The notes under the pieces are model-generated. The model was not told the origin of the DNA, did no database searches, and saw only the letters and a list, made by a program, of their open reading frames with translations. The translations under genes and the position numbers were made by a program. 64,000 nt of DNA from Morinoia aosen (taxonomy: Eukaryota; Arthropoda; Malacostraca; Amphipoda; Talitridae): contig CM059563.1 of NCBI GenBank assembly GCA_030386875.1, forward strand, positions 29,736,139-29,800,138. The letters run 5' to 3'. Numbering within the stretch: the first letter of the stretch is position 1; the number at the start of each line of letters is the position of its first letter. This document shows, piece after piece, positions 37,826 through 48,467 of the stretch.

Positions 37826-39554
37826 TGTCACGATACAATGCTGGTTAGGCACGTAACGTATGAGGGCTTGCAACCTCCACTGATAAATATAATGTACACC
37901 TTTGTGCTCGCACGTTATCCATATATATAAGCATGGAGAATAATGAGCCTCAAGATTAAACACATTTATTTTTGAGTGAACACATGGAGCTGACACAGGG
38001 AAATTGGCACAAGTAAACATCTTTTTATCGCAACACTCATTTTCGCACCAGAGCCCTCAGACAAGATGTTAATGATCTGCGATATGATAGTTTTATCCGG
38101 CATAATGATATGCTACATAGACAAACGGCGAAGATTCAAACACATTCTAATTAAGATGAACACGTTGATTGAATATGACACATGAAATGAGAGATTCATG
38201 CTATAAAATTATTGAACGCCAGCGAACGATCACATGATTAACGCAAATCAGCCTCTCTTGGCAATTGTCAACCCGGAGATTCACGCACAAACAACATGAA
38301 ATTAGAAACATAAACATGAACATCCTGGCTAGCACAATTCATATTAAACACTGCGCGCCAACCAAAGATCTGCACTGTTCGGCGTGCCTCTTCTTCCCTT
38401 CATTCTTCAAAAATTACAACTGGAGTAAATACCCTGTCGCTGGCCTGTCGAGGCTCGAACGCAGCCTCCAGGCTTCGTCATTGGCGTTGAATGCCAGGCT
38501 GGCTGCCCGCCTCAAGGTTGCGAACGCTCAGCCGGTTGTGTCGCTACAGGCCCTCGGATGTTAGGCGTTCACAGCCCACGTCTCCGCTATCTCAGCAGCC
38601 GCGTAGGCCAGCTTTCCCAACCCGCCTCTGTGAATAGTAAGCGGGGGTTGAGTAATCTATTCCCCGAGACATGAACGTTATATCCCCCTCTGAGAATTGA
38701 CATGAAGCTTCAACTAACAATGTGGCTATTCCCGACATAGAATTAATTTTCTCCCCTTTTTACAAGAACAAATCACAAGCGCCCTTTTTGAGAACAAGGT
38801 CGAATGAGTCAATGAAAATGCTATGAACTAGTGGGCATTCTAATCCCCGCTTGAGAAAAATCTACAAGTTCAAGCCTTGTGAGAAGTCATATCACGTGAA
38901 CAATTCTAGAATGATTTGAAATCAAACCCACAGAATTAATTTGTACCCGAATTTTGACTGTAACAAAATATGGTATTTGAAAAATACAAAGACGCTCCTA
39001 GCACAGAACACAGAATATCATCTCACCTCCCCTTTGGTCGTCAGGAAGCCTACATCCTTGCCACTACACCGGTCAAATAGGCCGGTCCCCGCGCTTGCTC
39101 TGCTTAAATACCCCCGCCGCACAAAGGACGCTCATTGTAGACGGTGCGGGCTACCCGCTCAAATTGTTAGTGACGTGGCATCTCGCGATTGGGTGCTTCT
39201 AACGCGTCACCTCTGACGTGTCCCCTTGCGTCACAAACTTGGTATTGCCACGCGCATTTCCCTCTAACATATTCTGCTCAGGTTCATATTTTCCACAGTT
39301 CCCTTTCCCGTTGGTAATTAATTTTAATACATAGTTTTTCTCTACTACACAATCAAGTTGTCCTTGTGTAATACTATGTGTAATTTTCCGAGCTAGCTTC
39401 TTACATAGCCGCTGCCCCTTACGTACTCCTCCCATCTGCTGATGTGGTGCACCCCTCATCCCCTCACGATTCGCGCCCCGATGCAGAGCCGGTTACCTTG
39501 CTGCGTAGCGTCGGTTTCCATATATCCATGCCTACTATAAATTGTATCCTAACA
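37826..39554 (-). repeat. long terminal repeat, right copy (inferred 5' LTR)
   Basis: 1,729 bp, same boundaries as the left copy. The equal length and near identity show the pair has hardly diverged since insertion. Confidence 0.93.
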
Positions 39555-40314
39555 ATTTTTGAAATCATTTTTGAAATCATTTTTCAAATCATTTTTCAAA
39601 TCATTTTTCAAATCATTTTTCAAATCATTTGTCAAATCATTTTTCAAATCATTTTTCAAATCATTTTTCAAATCATTTTTTAAATCATTTTTCAAATCAT
39701 TTTTGAAATCATTTATGAAATCATTTTTCAAATCATTTTTCAAATCATTTTTCAAATCATTTTTCAAATCATTTTTGAAATCATTTTTGAAATCATTTTT
39801 GAAATCATTTTTGAAATCATTTTTGAAATCATTTTTGAAATCATTTTTGAAATCATTTTTGAAATCATTTTTGAAATCATTTTTGAAATCATTTTTGAAA
39901 TCATTTTTCAAATCATTTTTCAAATCATTTTTCAAATCATTTTTCAAATCATTTTTCAAATCATTTTTCAAATCCTTTTTCAAATCATTTTTCAAATCAT
40001 TTTTCAACTCATTTTTCAAATCATTTTTCAAATCATTTTTCAAATCATTTTTCAAATCATTTTTCAAATCATTTTTCAAATCATTTTTCAAATCATTTTT
40101 CAAATCATTTTTCAAATCATTTTTCAAATCATTTTTCAAATCATTTTTCAAATCATTTTTCAAATCATTTTTCAAATCATTTTTCAAATCATTTTTCAAA
40201 TCATTTATCAAATCATTTATCAAATCATTTTTGAAATCATTTTTGAAATCATTTTTGAAATCATTTATCAAATCATTTATCAAATCATTTTTGAAATCAT
40301 TTTTGAAATCATTT
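39555..40314. repeat. 12-bp satellite, right part
   Basis: About 63 units. Unlike the left part it mixes blocks of TTTTTGAAATCA with blocks of TTTTTCAAATCA and a few TTTATCAAATCA, arranged in runs. Open frames of 268 codons (plus) and 287 codons (minus) through it are shadows. Confidence 0.97.
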
Positions 40315-40316
40315 CC

Positions 40317-40487
40317 AGCTATGACTTGCATGACTATGCTCCTTACCACACATCTGTTGGTGTGAGAAGCCGTTGGAAATAAATTTTTAGGGAGCGTGTC
40401 ATAGTTGGACATGTAGTGGAGTGGCCTCCTAGTAGCCCCGACCTTACGCCGTGTGATTTCGTGTACTGGGGTTTCTTGTTATTTTTC
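40317..40487 (+). pseudogene. Tc1/mariner-type transposase fragment
   Basis: Translation in the frame of 40317 gives the end of a DDE transposase: an HDYAPYH segment (family form QDGAPPH), then after an in-frame TAA near 40368, a segment with EWPPSSPDLTPCDFVYWGF. These hold the second and third catalytic acidic residues, with about 40 residues between them. That is longer than the 34 of classical mariner and nearer to DD37-41D families, although indels cannot be excluded. The left end merges with the 12-bp satellite, and the right end stops at the LINE. It is a dead remnant. Confidence 0.75.
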
Positions 40488-40500
40488 GTCACCAACTTTA

Positions 40501-42642
40501 ATGACCTATCGCTCGAAAAGGCACTATTCAGCAGAACTATTTCAAGAAAAACTACTCGATAGGTCGAACGAATTCCAGAAAATGATGCAATCTGACGATG
40601 TTGACATACAAGTGTCAATCTTCAACGAGAACTTCACAGCAGCTCTCGACAAATGTGCACCTTACGTCACCAAAAAAACCAAGCCGAAACGGACTGTTTG
40701 GATTACTGACGAAGTTAAAGAGATGAGCAAAATAAAGAAAGCTAACTTGCGAGAGTACAAAAACAATAGATCAAACAGTACCTTATACAAGAGATATAAA
40801 GAACATGCAAAAATTCTTCGAAAGAAAATCACTGAAGCGAAACAAACTCACTTCCACCAGGCACTGATAACGGCTAAAAATAACCCGAAGCGAACTTGGG
40901 AAATCATTAATGAGGTAGCCCCATATAAAAATTTAGATCGCATAAGTAATTTTGAAAATCCCTTGGCAACAGCCACGGATTTCAACACATTCTTTTCAAA
41001 AGTAGGGGCTCAAGTTTTCAGTGAGGTGTGTACCAATCCAGATGAAACGACAATTGAAAATTCATGCCCCACTGCACCCTCGAGGACTGATGTCAAGTGG
41101 AGACCAGGCCCTGTCGATTTACCGGAGTTACAAAACATCTTATACTCACTAAAAAACACAAAGGCAGTTGGACATGATGGTATCAGTCTTCAATATATCA
41201 AAGACAGTTTCCCTGTTACAGCACCATGGATTCGTCTGATAATTAATACATCAATAGTAACCAACACGTTTCCAAACCAATGGAAACACTCCATTATTAG
41301 ACCGTTGCCCAAAAGTGGTGACCTAAATACAGCATCAAACTACAGGCCCATCAGTCTTTTGCCTGTCATGTCCAAACTATTGGAGAAAGTGGTGACAAAT
41401 CAACTGTCATTTCACCTGGACGAGTCAAATCTACTCCACCAAAATCAATATGCCTATAGAAGAAATACTAGCACCCAAGACGCTCTGCTCAATATATCTG
41501 AAAAAATATACAGTGACATCGATCAAAAGAATGTAACACTCTTGCTGCTACTTGATCTCTCTAAGGCGTTCGATAGCGTCGAACATGAAAGACTTCTACG
41601 TAAAATACTGAACTTGGGAATAGACACGCAATGGTTTGAAAGTTACTTGTCAAATCGATCTCATGCAGTCCGCATAGAAAACAAATTGTCCCCATTCATT
41701 CAAAACAATTTTGGTGTTCCCCAAGGATCCATTCTTGGTCCGCTACTCTTTTCTATTTTCATTAATGATTTCCCTCCAATGCCTTCTAACACACGGATCT
41801 CAATGTATGCAGATGATGTTCAAATTGCAATAACAAGTTCAGTATCGGAAATACCACAGACGCAAATTAAAGCCGAAAATTTTCTGACTAGCCTGAAATC
41901 ATGGTACGACCGAAATGGTCTCAAATTAAATGCTAATAAAACACAATGCATTATTTTTGGATCCAAAGATGCAATTAAAAAAACTTCAGATCTTACTCTT
42001 GCAGTTGGAAATGATAAAATTAATGCATCAGAAAAAGTTAAAAATCTAGGTATCTGGTTCGATAGAAATATGTCCTTCAAATCTCACGTTGAGACTACTT
42101 GCAACAAAATCTACGGAACTTTAATGTTTTTTCATCGTATAAAAAGTATGCTAGACGAAAAATCCAGATTATTAGCTATTCAATCCCTTGTGTTATCGCG
42201 CATTGACTACTGCAGCCTAGTATGGGGAGACTTACCTCAATACCTTCAAAGGGACTTACAAAAATGCATGAATTTTGCAGCCAAGGTGGTATGCAACGGT
42301 AATTTCAAAAGAAGTGATCATGTAACCCCTCTCCTCAATAAACTCGGCTGGATTCCTATCCAAGAAAGGCTCCTCTTGCAGAAGGCCCAATACGTATTCT
42401 CTTCGTTATATCTTCCTCAGAGCAATGCTGAGATAGTGCGTTTCCATCCACCCACTGTAACCAATCAAAAACCGAACAGAAACAATAATGTCTTAGTCAA
42501 CTATCGTTCATCTCACTTAGGGCAGAAGGCTCTGTCCATATCAGGCGCCTTACTGTGGAACAAACTTCCCCTGAATATTAAAGTCCCTCAAAGACCGAGA
42601 GAATTTAAAGCCAAAATAACTCGTCATCTTGTGTCTCAATAA
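40501..42642 (+). CDS. 5'-truncated LINE reverse transcriptase (CR1/L2-like)
   Basis: An uninterrupted frame of 713 codons from the ATG at 40501 (the frame is open upstream to 40453, but those codons belong to the transposase remnant). The first ~200 residues are the linker that follows an apurinic endonuclease in this family. The RT domain follows: KAVGHDGIS near 41161, LPKSGDLNTASNYRPISLLP, DLSKAFDSVEHERL near 41549, GVPQGSILGPLLFSIFINDF, and the catalytic YADD at 41806-41817. The C-terminus has RIDYCSLVWGDLP and LGWIPIQERL, typical of CR1/L2/Rex-type non-LTR elements. The endonuclease and any ORF1 are missing, so the copy is 5'-truncated, as LINE insertions often are. The lack of stops suggests it is young. 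The ATG is a convenience start; no evidence exists that it is translated. Confidence 0.9.
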   Translation: MTYRSKRHYSAELFQEKLLDRSNEFQKMMQSDDVDIQVSIFNENFTAALDKCAPYVTKKTKPKRTVWITDEVKEMSKIKKANLREYKNNRSNSTLYKRYKEHAKILRKKITEAKQTHFHQALITAKNNPKRTWEIINEVAPYKNLDRISNFENPLATATDFNTFFSKVGAQVFSEVCTNPDETTIENSCPTAPSRTDVKWRPGPVDLPELQNILYSLKNTKAVGHDGISLQYIKDSFPVTAPWIRLIINTSIVTNTFPNQWKHSIIRPLPKSGDLNTASNYRPISLLPVMSKLLEKVVTNQLSFHLDESNLLHQNQYAYRRNTSTQDALLNISEKIYSDIDQKNVTLLLLLDLSKAFDSVEHERLLRKILNLGIDTQWFESYLSNRSHAVRIENKLSPFIQNNFGVPQGSILGPLLFSIFINDFPPMPSNTRISMYADDVQIAITSSVSEIPQTQIKAENFLTSLKSWYDRNGLKLNANKTQCIIFGSKDAIKKTSDLTLAVGNDKINASEKVKNLGIWFDRNMSFKSHVETTCNKIYGTLMFFHRIKSMLDEKSRLLAIQSLVLSRIDYCSLVWGDLPQYLQRDLQKCMNFAAKVVCNGNFKRSDHVTPLLNKLGWIPIQERLLLQKAQYVFSSLYLPQSNAEIVRFHPPTVTNQKPNRNNNVLVNYRSSHLGQKALSISGALLWNKLPLNIKVPQRPREFKAKITRHLVSQ

Positions 42643-43430
42643 TAATTTTTAGTTACAGAACATACTGAATGAGTACTGACGAATCTCATTTGCCTGGTAT
42701 CTCCATTGCTGAACAATCTCCCTCGCTCATTGTTTTATAATTCAAGACATCACACAACAGTTTGGAAGTATGCGTAGGTATTATGATTTGACCGCCTATA
42801 CGTTGTCATTTGCAAACATGCTTACTTGTATATGTGTGTACGTATATAGGTGTATGTGCACATATGGGTGTGTATATGTGCACGTACACCTGTGTGCACT
42901 AGAGTAGATAAACCAGTCGAAGGTTGCATTTTATGTCATTCCTCTCCGTTTCTGTGCAAGCATCAAACTAGACCGTCATGGTACCTATATGTGTGTGTGT
43001 GTTTATCAATTGCAGACATTCTGCACCATATTACAAAGATAATGTGTTTTTTTCTAATATGAAATTGTAAAGCATCCATGTAAAAAAAAAAATAAAAATA
43101 AATTCGTTGTGTGATCATCCATTTATACTGCAGTAATATGCTTATTCTGCTTATAATAATGTGATACCTATGTTTGTTTATGAATTGCCGACAATTTGCG
43201 CCATATTTCAATGATAATGTGATTTGTTTTCTAATATGAGACCTTTATAGGACATTAATGTTTTCTTTCTTATTCACGTCCCACAATCGTTTTCATGCTT
43301 CAGACTTAGGTAGACTGTTTTGTGCCACTATTTTTAGTACGAAATTTTATAAAATTCATGCTATAATAAAAAATATTTCCTCTGTTTCCCTCGATTGGAA
43401 TTCTGGTTTATAATGGCTAGTTTATGCTGA
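42643..43430 (+). other. LINE 3' flank, GT/TA-rich
   Basis: Sequence after the LINE stop, with TGTATATGTGTGTACG-like simple repeats and words shared with the long-period repeat that follows. Part is probably the LINE 3' UTR; the element end is not defined and no poly(A) tail or target duplication was recognised. Confidence 0.45.
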
Positions 43431-44797
43431 TATTTGCGCACATGCTTACTTGTATATATGTGTACGTGTGCACGCTACGCGTATGACACTCTGTAGAATG
43501 CGTATGTATTGCCTCAATGCATAGAAATGCATTTTTGTATGCTTACGAGTTTGGTGTAAGTATGTGCGTGGGTATGTTTGTGCATGCGTATGTGTATATA
43601 TCTACATGTATACGTGCACATATGTGTGTACTAAACTGAAAACTAGCATTTTACTAGAGAAAATGGTCTTTTTTCTGTGCACTCTCAACTTGTAACATTA
43701 CCTAACTCGTCATCTCTTTATTATTGTAAAGCATTCATGTACAAACTATACATTTGTTCTGCGATCATCCATTTATATTTAAATAAAATGCTTATTAACT
43801 AATGACCGGTATGTTAAAATTGTTGAATCAGAAATACAAAACTTATAATCTTCTTGGTCCTCATGCTTATGTGTACATATATGTGTATATATTTACTAGT
43901 ATGTGTGCACATATGTGTGTACTAAACTGACAACTAGCATTTTACTAGAGATAATGGTCATTTTCTGTTCACTCTCAATTTGTAACATTACCTAACTCGT
44001 CATCTCTTTATTATTGTAAAGCATTCATGTACAAACTATACATTTGTTGTACGATCATCCATTTATATTTAAATAAAATGCTTATTAACTAACGACCGTT
44101 ATGTTAAAATTGTTGAATTAGAAATACAAAACTTATAATCTTCTTGGTCCTCATGCTTATGCGTACATATATATATATATCTGTATGTGTGTGTGTATGT
44201 ATGTATATATATATATATGTACGTATATATATGTATATGGATTTGTATTTATATTTTTTATTCATGCTTCCTTAAAATGACACTTTTGAACATTTGCCGA
44301 AACAAGCGATTCATATATTATTTCCTGGCATCAATAATTGCGAAGTTTTATGTCATGTACATGTAAACTGTCAAAAGTGTTTTCACCCCACAATGAAAAT
44401 GCATCGTCCATGAATTTGCGTTATCTCTTATAATTATCATTACATGTATTGTCAAATGTATATTAAGCAAGATTAGGAGTACATTGCCCTCAATCATTTA
44501 TTTTCGACTAGTGACACGAGTTTTTCAATACTCGTGTGTGTGTATCATCTAAGTGTATTAATTTTAAGATATTTAAAAACCAATGATTTTATTATTATAA
44601 TCTTCTTGGTCCTCATGCTTATGTGTACATATATGTGTATATATTTACATGTATGTGTGCACATATGTGTGTACTAAACTGACAACTAGCATTTTACTAG
44701 AGATAATGGTCATTTTCTGTTCACTCTCAATTTGTAACATTACCTAACTCGTCATCTCTTTATTATTGTAAAGCATTCATGTACAAACTATACAAAT
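43431..44797. repeat. long-period repeat, about 290 bp
   Basis: Segments with ACTAGCATTTTACTAGAG, CTAACTCGTCATCTCTTT and AAGCATTCATGTACAAACTA occur near 43643, 43933 and 44683. The first two are a direct repeat with period about 290 bp; the third is separated by AT-rich and TA/GT microsatellite sequence (44165-44245) and ends in the palindrome. Confidence 0.8.
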
Positions 44798-44849
44798 GTA
44801 TAGTTTGTACATGAATGCTTTACAATAATAAAGAGATGACGAGTTAGGT
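44742..44849. repeat. perfect palindrome, 52-bp arms
   Basis: Left arm 44742-44793, loop AAAT 44794-44797, right arm 44798-44849. The arms are exact reverse complements by eye. The left arm is the normal end of the long-period repeat; the right arm is an inverted copy of it lying directly before Penelope-like copy 1. Confidence 0.93.
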
Positions 44850-44879
44850 TTTAAATCATAAAATCATAAAATAAATCAT

Positions 44880-46010
44880 GACACCCTTGTTGAGAGAACA
44901 TGTCTTAACCCTACTGAAATTTTAAATCTTGTCAAATGCTGTTTGGAAGCCAGTATTTTTCAATATAATGGATCTCTCTACAGACAAATCAAAGGTGTAC
45001 CTATGGGATCTCCGGTGTCCGTTGTCGTAGCAGAGCTTACGATGTAGCTTCTGGAAAGGAAGATCTTTGAAGCCCCTCCCGTCTAGCCCATCTTTTGGAA
45101 ACGTTTTGTGGATGATTGTCTAACAGCACTACCAACGACGTCAATTGAAACCTTCCTAAACCATATAAACTCCTTTGATTAATGCATATAATTTACAGCA
45201 GAAGTAGAAAAGGACAACTAAATCCCATTCCTAGACGTTTTAATTCACCGTCAACCAAGTGGATAACTGAAATGCACAGTTTACCGTAAACCAACGACAA
45301 ATGACCGTTACCTGGACTTCGAAAGTTATAACCCCTTGTAATATAAATTGAGTACCGCCAAAACCTTATAACGAAGAGCGTTCTCGATTTGCACAGAAGA
45401 AACTGATAAAATCCAAGAATTGAATTTGGTAAAGAAACAACTACGAAATAATGGATATCCCTCTAAAATTATATAAAGATCAGCAACTTTAGTCACAAAA
45501 CCAGCCATGCCTCCAGCATCGTGCGATGGTAGAAAATTTGTTTCAGTACCTTATATTAACGGAGTCACAGAAAGAGTGGCAAAAATTCTCAAACCATTGG
45601 ATATTGTGCTTTGTAGTAAATCCACTCATAGTCTGAAAAATCAACTTTGTAAATTGAAAGATAAAAGGTCCAAGGAAGAGAGAAAAAATGTTGTTTACTA
45701 AATTGACTGCAACCAATGTGCAGCATCATACATAGGAGAGACTGGGAGAACAGCGAAGTAGCGCATTGAGGAACATACACGTTCAATTCAGCTTCGATAA
45801 ATAACAAGTAACGTTTTCCAACACCAGCAAGAAACTGGTCACTAAATGAATATCGAAAATTTTAATATTTTAGCAACGGAGTCGAAAACAATGTCAAGAA
45901 AATTCATAGAAGCGTGCTACTCTAGGTAAAATTCCGCATCAATCAATAGAAGACAAGATATCCCCCCATGTTATTTCCCGATAATAAATAAATTATTACC
46001 TCCAAAATGA
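44880..46010 (+). pseudogene. Penelope-like element, copy 1 (decayed RT and GIY-YIG)
   Basis: Translated fragments show the late part of a Penelope-like reverse transcriptase: QIKGVPMGSPVSVVVAEL near 44985, FWKRFVDDCLTALP near 45095 (VDD catalytic motif), FLDVLIHRQ and VYRKPTTNDRYLDF near 45275. The connector YINGVTERVAKILKP follows near 45557, then a GIY-YIG endonuclease core with CNQCAASYIGETGR near 45712 and EEHTRS. Many stops and at least one frame change break it. The N-terminal half of the RT is absent: the left edge abuts the palindrome at 44849. Plus-strand orientation matches the hammerhead-like motif downstream. Confidence 0.85.
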
Positions 46011-46138
46011 CAGCGCATGTGCTTGGAATGATGTCAGTACCAAGTAGAAGCCCGATTAATAATAATTACTTTAAAAGACTGTATCATAGATACGTACGTG
46101 TGTAGTCATATGCGTCCAGCTCTTGTGAATGTTTCAGC

Positions 46139-46176
46139 CCTGATGACGAACTCCACTTGTGAGTTCGAAAGCTTGG
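46139..46176 (+). ncRNA. hammerhead-like RNA motif after Penelope copy 1
   Basis: CTGATGA (46140-46146), then a perfect 7-bp stem CGAACTC/GAGTTCG (46147-46153 with 46161-46167) and AAAGCTTGG. The CUGAUGA-stem-GAAA order is that of a hammerhead core, and hammerheads are known from Penelope-like elements. However, stems I and III do not pair convincingly here, and the base after CUGAUGA is C rather than the usual G. I call it hammerhead-like and make no claim of activity. Confidence 0.4.
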
Positions 46177-46330
46177 CCTAATAAATATTTTAACCTGGAA
46201 GAGTTATTTAAAAACCTAACTGCAAATATGGAACCCAGGCGTCAACTATTCACCGTGATAAACCAATGATTGTAATATTGTACAATCGCTATTGGAAATA
46301 AAGTTTTTTTCTTTTCTTTTCTTTCTTAAA

Positions 46331-46855
46331 CTTTTGTTTGTCAATCAATCAATTGAGGCGCAATAGTGTTCAGAGTGAGGACCACTTCATTTGACTTACG
46401 CACGATGAAAGTGTTCTGAATGCATTCTCACGTAGCACTTTGGGATATAAGACAAAATATATCATGCATTTTCATAGATAATTTGCTAAAACATAGCCTA
46501 TTTCCCCAAAAAATTCCCTATTTCCCAAAATCCGTAATCGAATCACATTACCTGTCAACATTTTCAAAGTCCTGAACTATTTGGAAAATTGAAAAGAAAA
46601 ACGAGGGAGATAGGCCAAAAATTTCTCGAGAATGTGATGAAGTTGGAATCGAAAAGTTCTGATGGAAATTTCAGTGATAATCCTTTGCGGAAATAGGCTA
46701 TGTTTCAACATATTGCGGATGTAAATGAGCGATTTTTTGTCTCATATCCCCAAGTGCTACGTGAGAATGTATTCAGAACACTTTCATCCTGCGTAAGTGA
46801 AATGAAATGGACCAAACCCATACTGCCCCCGAATTAATGGTTTAACAAACAAAAG
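46331..46855. mobile_element. fold-back element, about 525 bp
   Basis: Long imperfect inverted repeat: CTTTTGTTTGTC at 46331 pairs with ACAAACAAAAG ending at 46855. Inwards, CACTTCATTTGACTTACG, GTGTTCTGAATGCATTCTC and ACGTAGCACTT pair with the segments at 46741-46813, and further in CATAGCCTATTTCC pairs with GGAAATAGGCTATG. The arms thus run well over 150 bp with a short centre. No coding sequence and no clear target duplication. Confidence 0.8.
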
Positions 46856-47421
46856 CTTGAAGTTGGTGATGAGAACTGATTTTCTCAAGAAATGAAACTG
46901 AAGCCATCTCCCGCGATAGATGTTTTTGAGAGATCAATTTGCAAATATTGTTTTTTTTTTGGTCCACGCTGAATAATAACCTACTTTTCTTCGCCACGTA
47001 TAATATTTTACACCGCGTTCGGCGAGAAAAAAATATCCGTTCTTCTATTTGCTTGGCATTCACTAGGAATTTTCATATCCAAAGTGCAATATCACGGACC
47101 TTCACCAACCGCTCGCGACGAATCGATGAAGCCATTCGATGTTTGCTGTCGTCAACTTTACACGGGCAGGCAGCTTTTCTGTGCAGAGCTCCTGTACTTT
47201 TTTTTCTTGGTGCTGTAAATTGCAAGTTTGCATATCATTAATTTAGTGTTGGTGCACGCGAAAAATATTTACGCGCTGTAAACAGAATCAGCCTCATGGA
47301 TAATTATTCAGGATGAGCCAAGAGCGAGTGTTGTTCCTGTGTGGAGTTACTCGAATAAGATGAAAATTTTAAAACTGTTGAAAATGTTCACCACAGGGTT
47401 CCCTTCAGTAATTGGGTTATA
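46856..47421. other. no recognised feature
   Basis: Unique-looking sequence. A 100-codon plus frame (46939-47241) overlaps a 73-codon minus frame; neither has a recognisable domain. Confidence 0.35.
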
Positions 47422-47518
47422 TTAACCTTTAGGACCAGTAAAATTTAAAATATCATGTTTTTTCAGCTTTCTAGGCATACACTCCTCAAAAGGTGTAGTA
47501 TATGGGTAAAAGGGTTAA
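47422..47518. mobile_element. possible short TTAA-flanked element
   Basis: TTAACCTTT at the left and AAAAGGGTTAA at the right, 97 bp in all, resembling the ends of the TTAA-type MITE at 26640. Only about 8 bp of inverted repeat; no second copy seen. Confidence 0.3.
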
Positions 47519-48467
47519 GTTAGTTAGGTTTGTCAATTCTGTACTATTGGGACTGGCGAGATGCTGTTGTGCTGTTAAGCATTACATGTCACTTCTTGGT
47601 GACACACATTACAATAATAAGAGTAAACTTAATTATTTATATCAAAATAAAAGACATAACTTTGGCTACCACACAACCCGTCGAAGTGTTATTCATGATG
47701 AAACAACTATCAATCTTGGCAATTTCTTTCCAAATAACATCATTTGACTTCTACAAGCATCTCAGTTATTGGAAGTTACACAAAATGCGTAATGTATTTT
47801 GCCTGCGAGCAGATGCAAGACAAATTGCATTAGTTTTGGTCATAAAACTACCTTTTCAGAAGCGTGCCCTGCGTAGCTTAAGTTTCTCTCCCAAACGCCG
47901 GCCGAAGAGTTGCCGGTCTTGAAATACTTGCGTGCTCCCAAGTTCGCCCGCCAGGCTGCCATTTCGGTACGGAATTCTTTCCCGTTCGTTCCTTCATTCT
48001 TTCACTGGCTTGATTTTAATGGCTTTTCGGAAGCAAGTTTTGGTGGGCGGTTGTCGATTGGCCGAAGTTCTGCAAGAGCCAGCTGATTGAATCTGCTCTG
48101 GTCCTGGCAAACTTGTGGAAAACTCGTGACTAATCGTGCGGCCGCTGCGATTCATGCTCACGACACGCGTGCTCTGCCAAGTCATATGTTTCCCAAGTTT
48201 GCAACCCTCGCAGCTTCTTGAAAAAAGTCGTTTGGTTTAATCGTGAGCCAATGTTGTGTTACTTGTAATATGAGTGCATATGAATTATTTTTTAAACTCT
48301 AAATCATAAGCCAGTCGTGTACTTCGTGGAGAAATATGAAGATCATTGTAACCCTTTTTTGTATCTTTCTACTCGCTTACAAAAAAAAGAACTTGCAGAT
48401 CTTTATCTTGAAACAAAATGAACTGTGTGCATTTTGTATTAGACGCAGATGAGCGGTTTCACTCGGT
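47519..48467. other. no recognised feature
   Basis: Holds a 130-codon plus frame (47530-47922) with no recognisable motif and no repeat structure. It could be a fragment of something real, but I cannot support a gene. Confidence 0.35.

Larger units (their letters stand above)
29907..39554 (-). mobile_element. non-autonomous LTR retrotransposon (LARD-like)
   Basis: A 9,648-bp element with two direct terminal repeats of exactly 1,729 bp (29907-31635 and 37826-39554), both TG...CA-bounded, flanked by ATTT duplications. By eye the repeats differ at only two positions, so insertion is recent. The 6,190-bp interior has no open frame above about 85 codons and no gag, protease, reverse transcriptase or integrase motif, so it must be mobilised in trans. 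Orientation is inferred as minus: the purine run GAAGGGCGCGGGGA abuts the left repeat, and minus-strand TATA and AATAAA signals lie inside the repeat. LARDs (long LTRs with long non-coding interiors) are best known from plants. The Gypsy or BEL parentage cannot be told. Confidence 0.85.

Noticed and set aside
29907-39554. Segmental duplication rather than an LTR element
   Set aside because: TG/CA ends, exact equal lengths, a purine tract at the boundary and an ATTT duplication that restores the satellite register all fit LTR integration better.
47530-47922. Host gene of 130 codons
   Set aside because: No recognisable motif; another frame overlaps it, and the length is within chance for this sequence.
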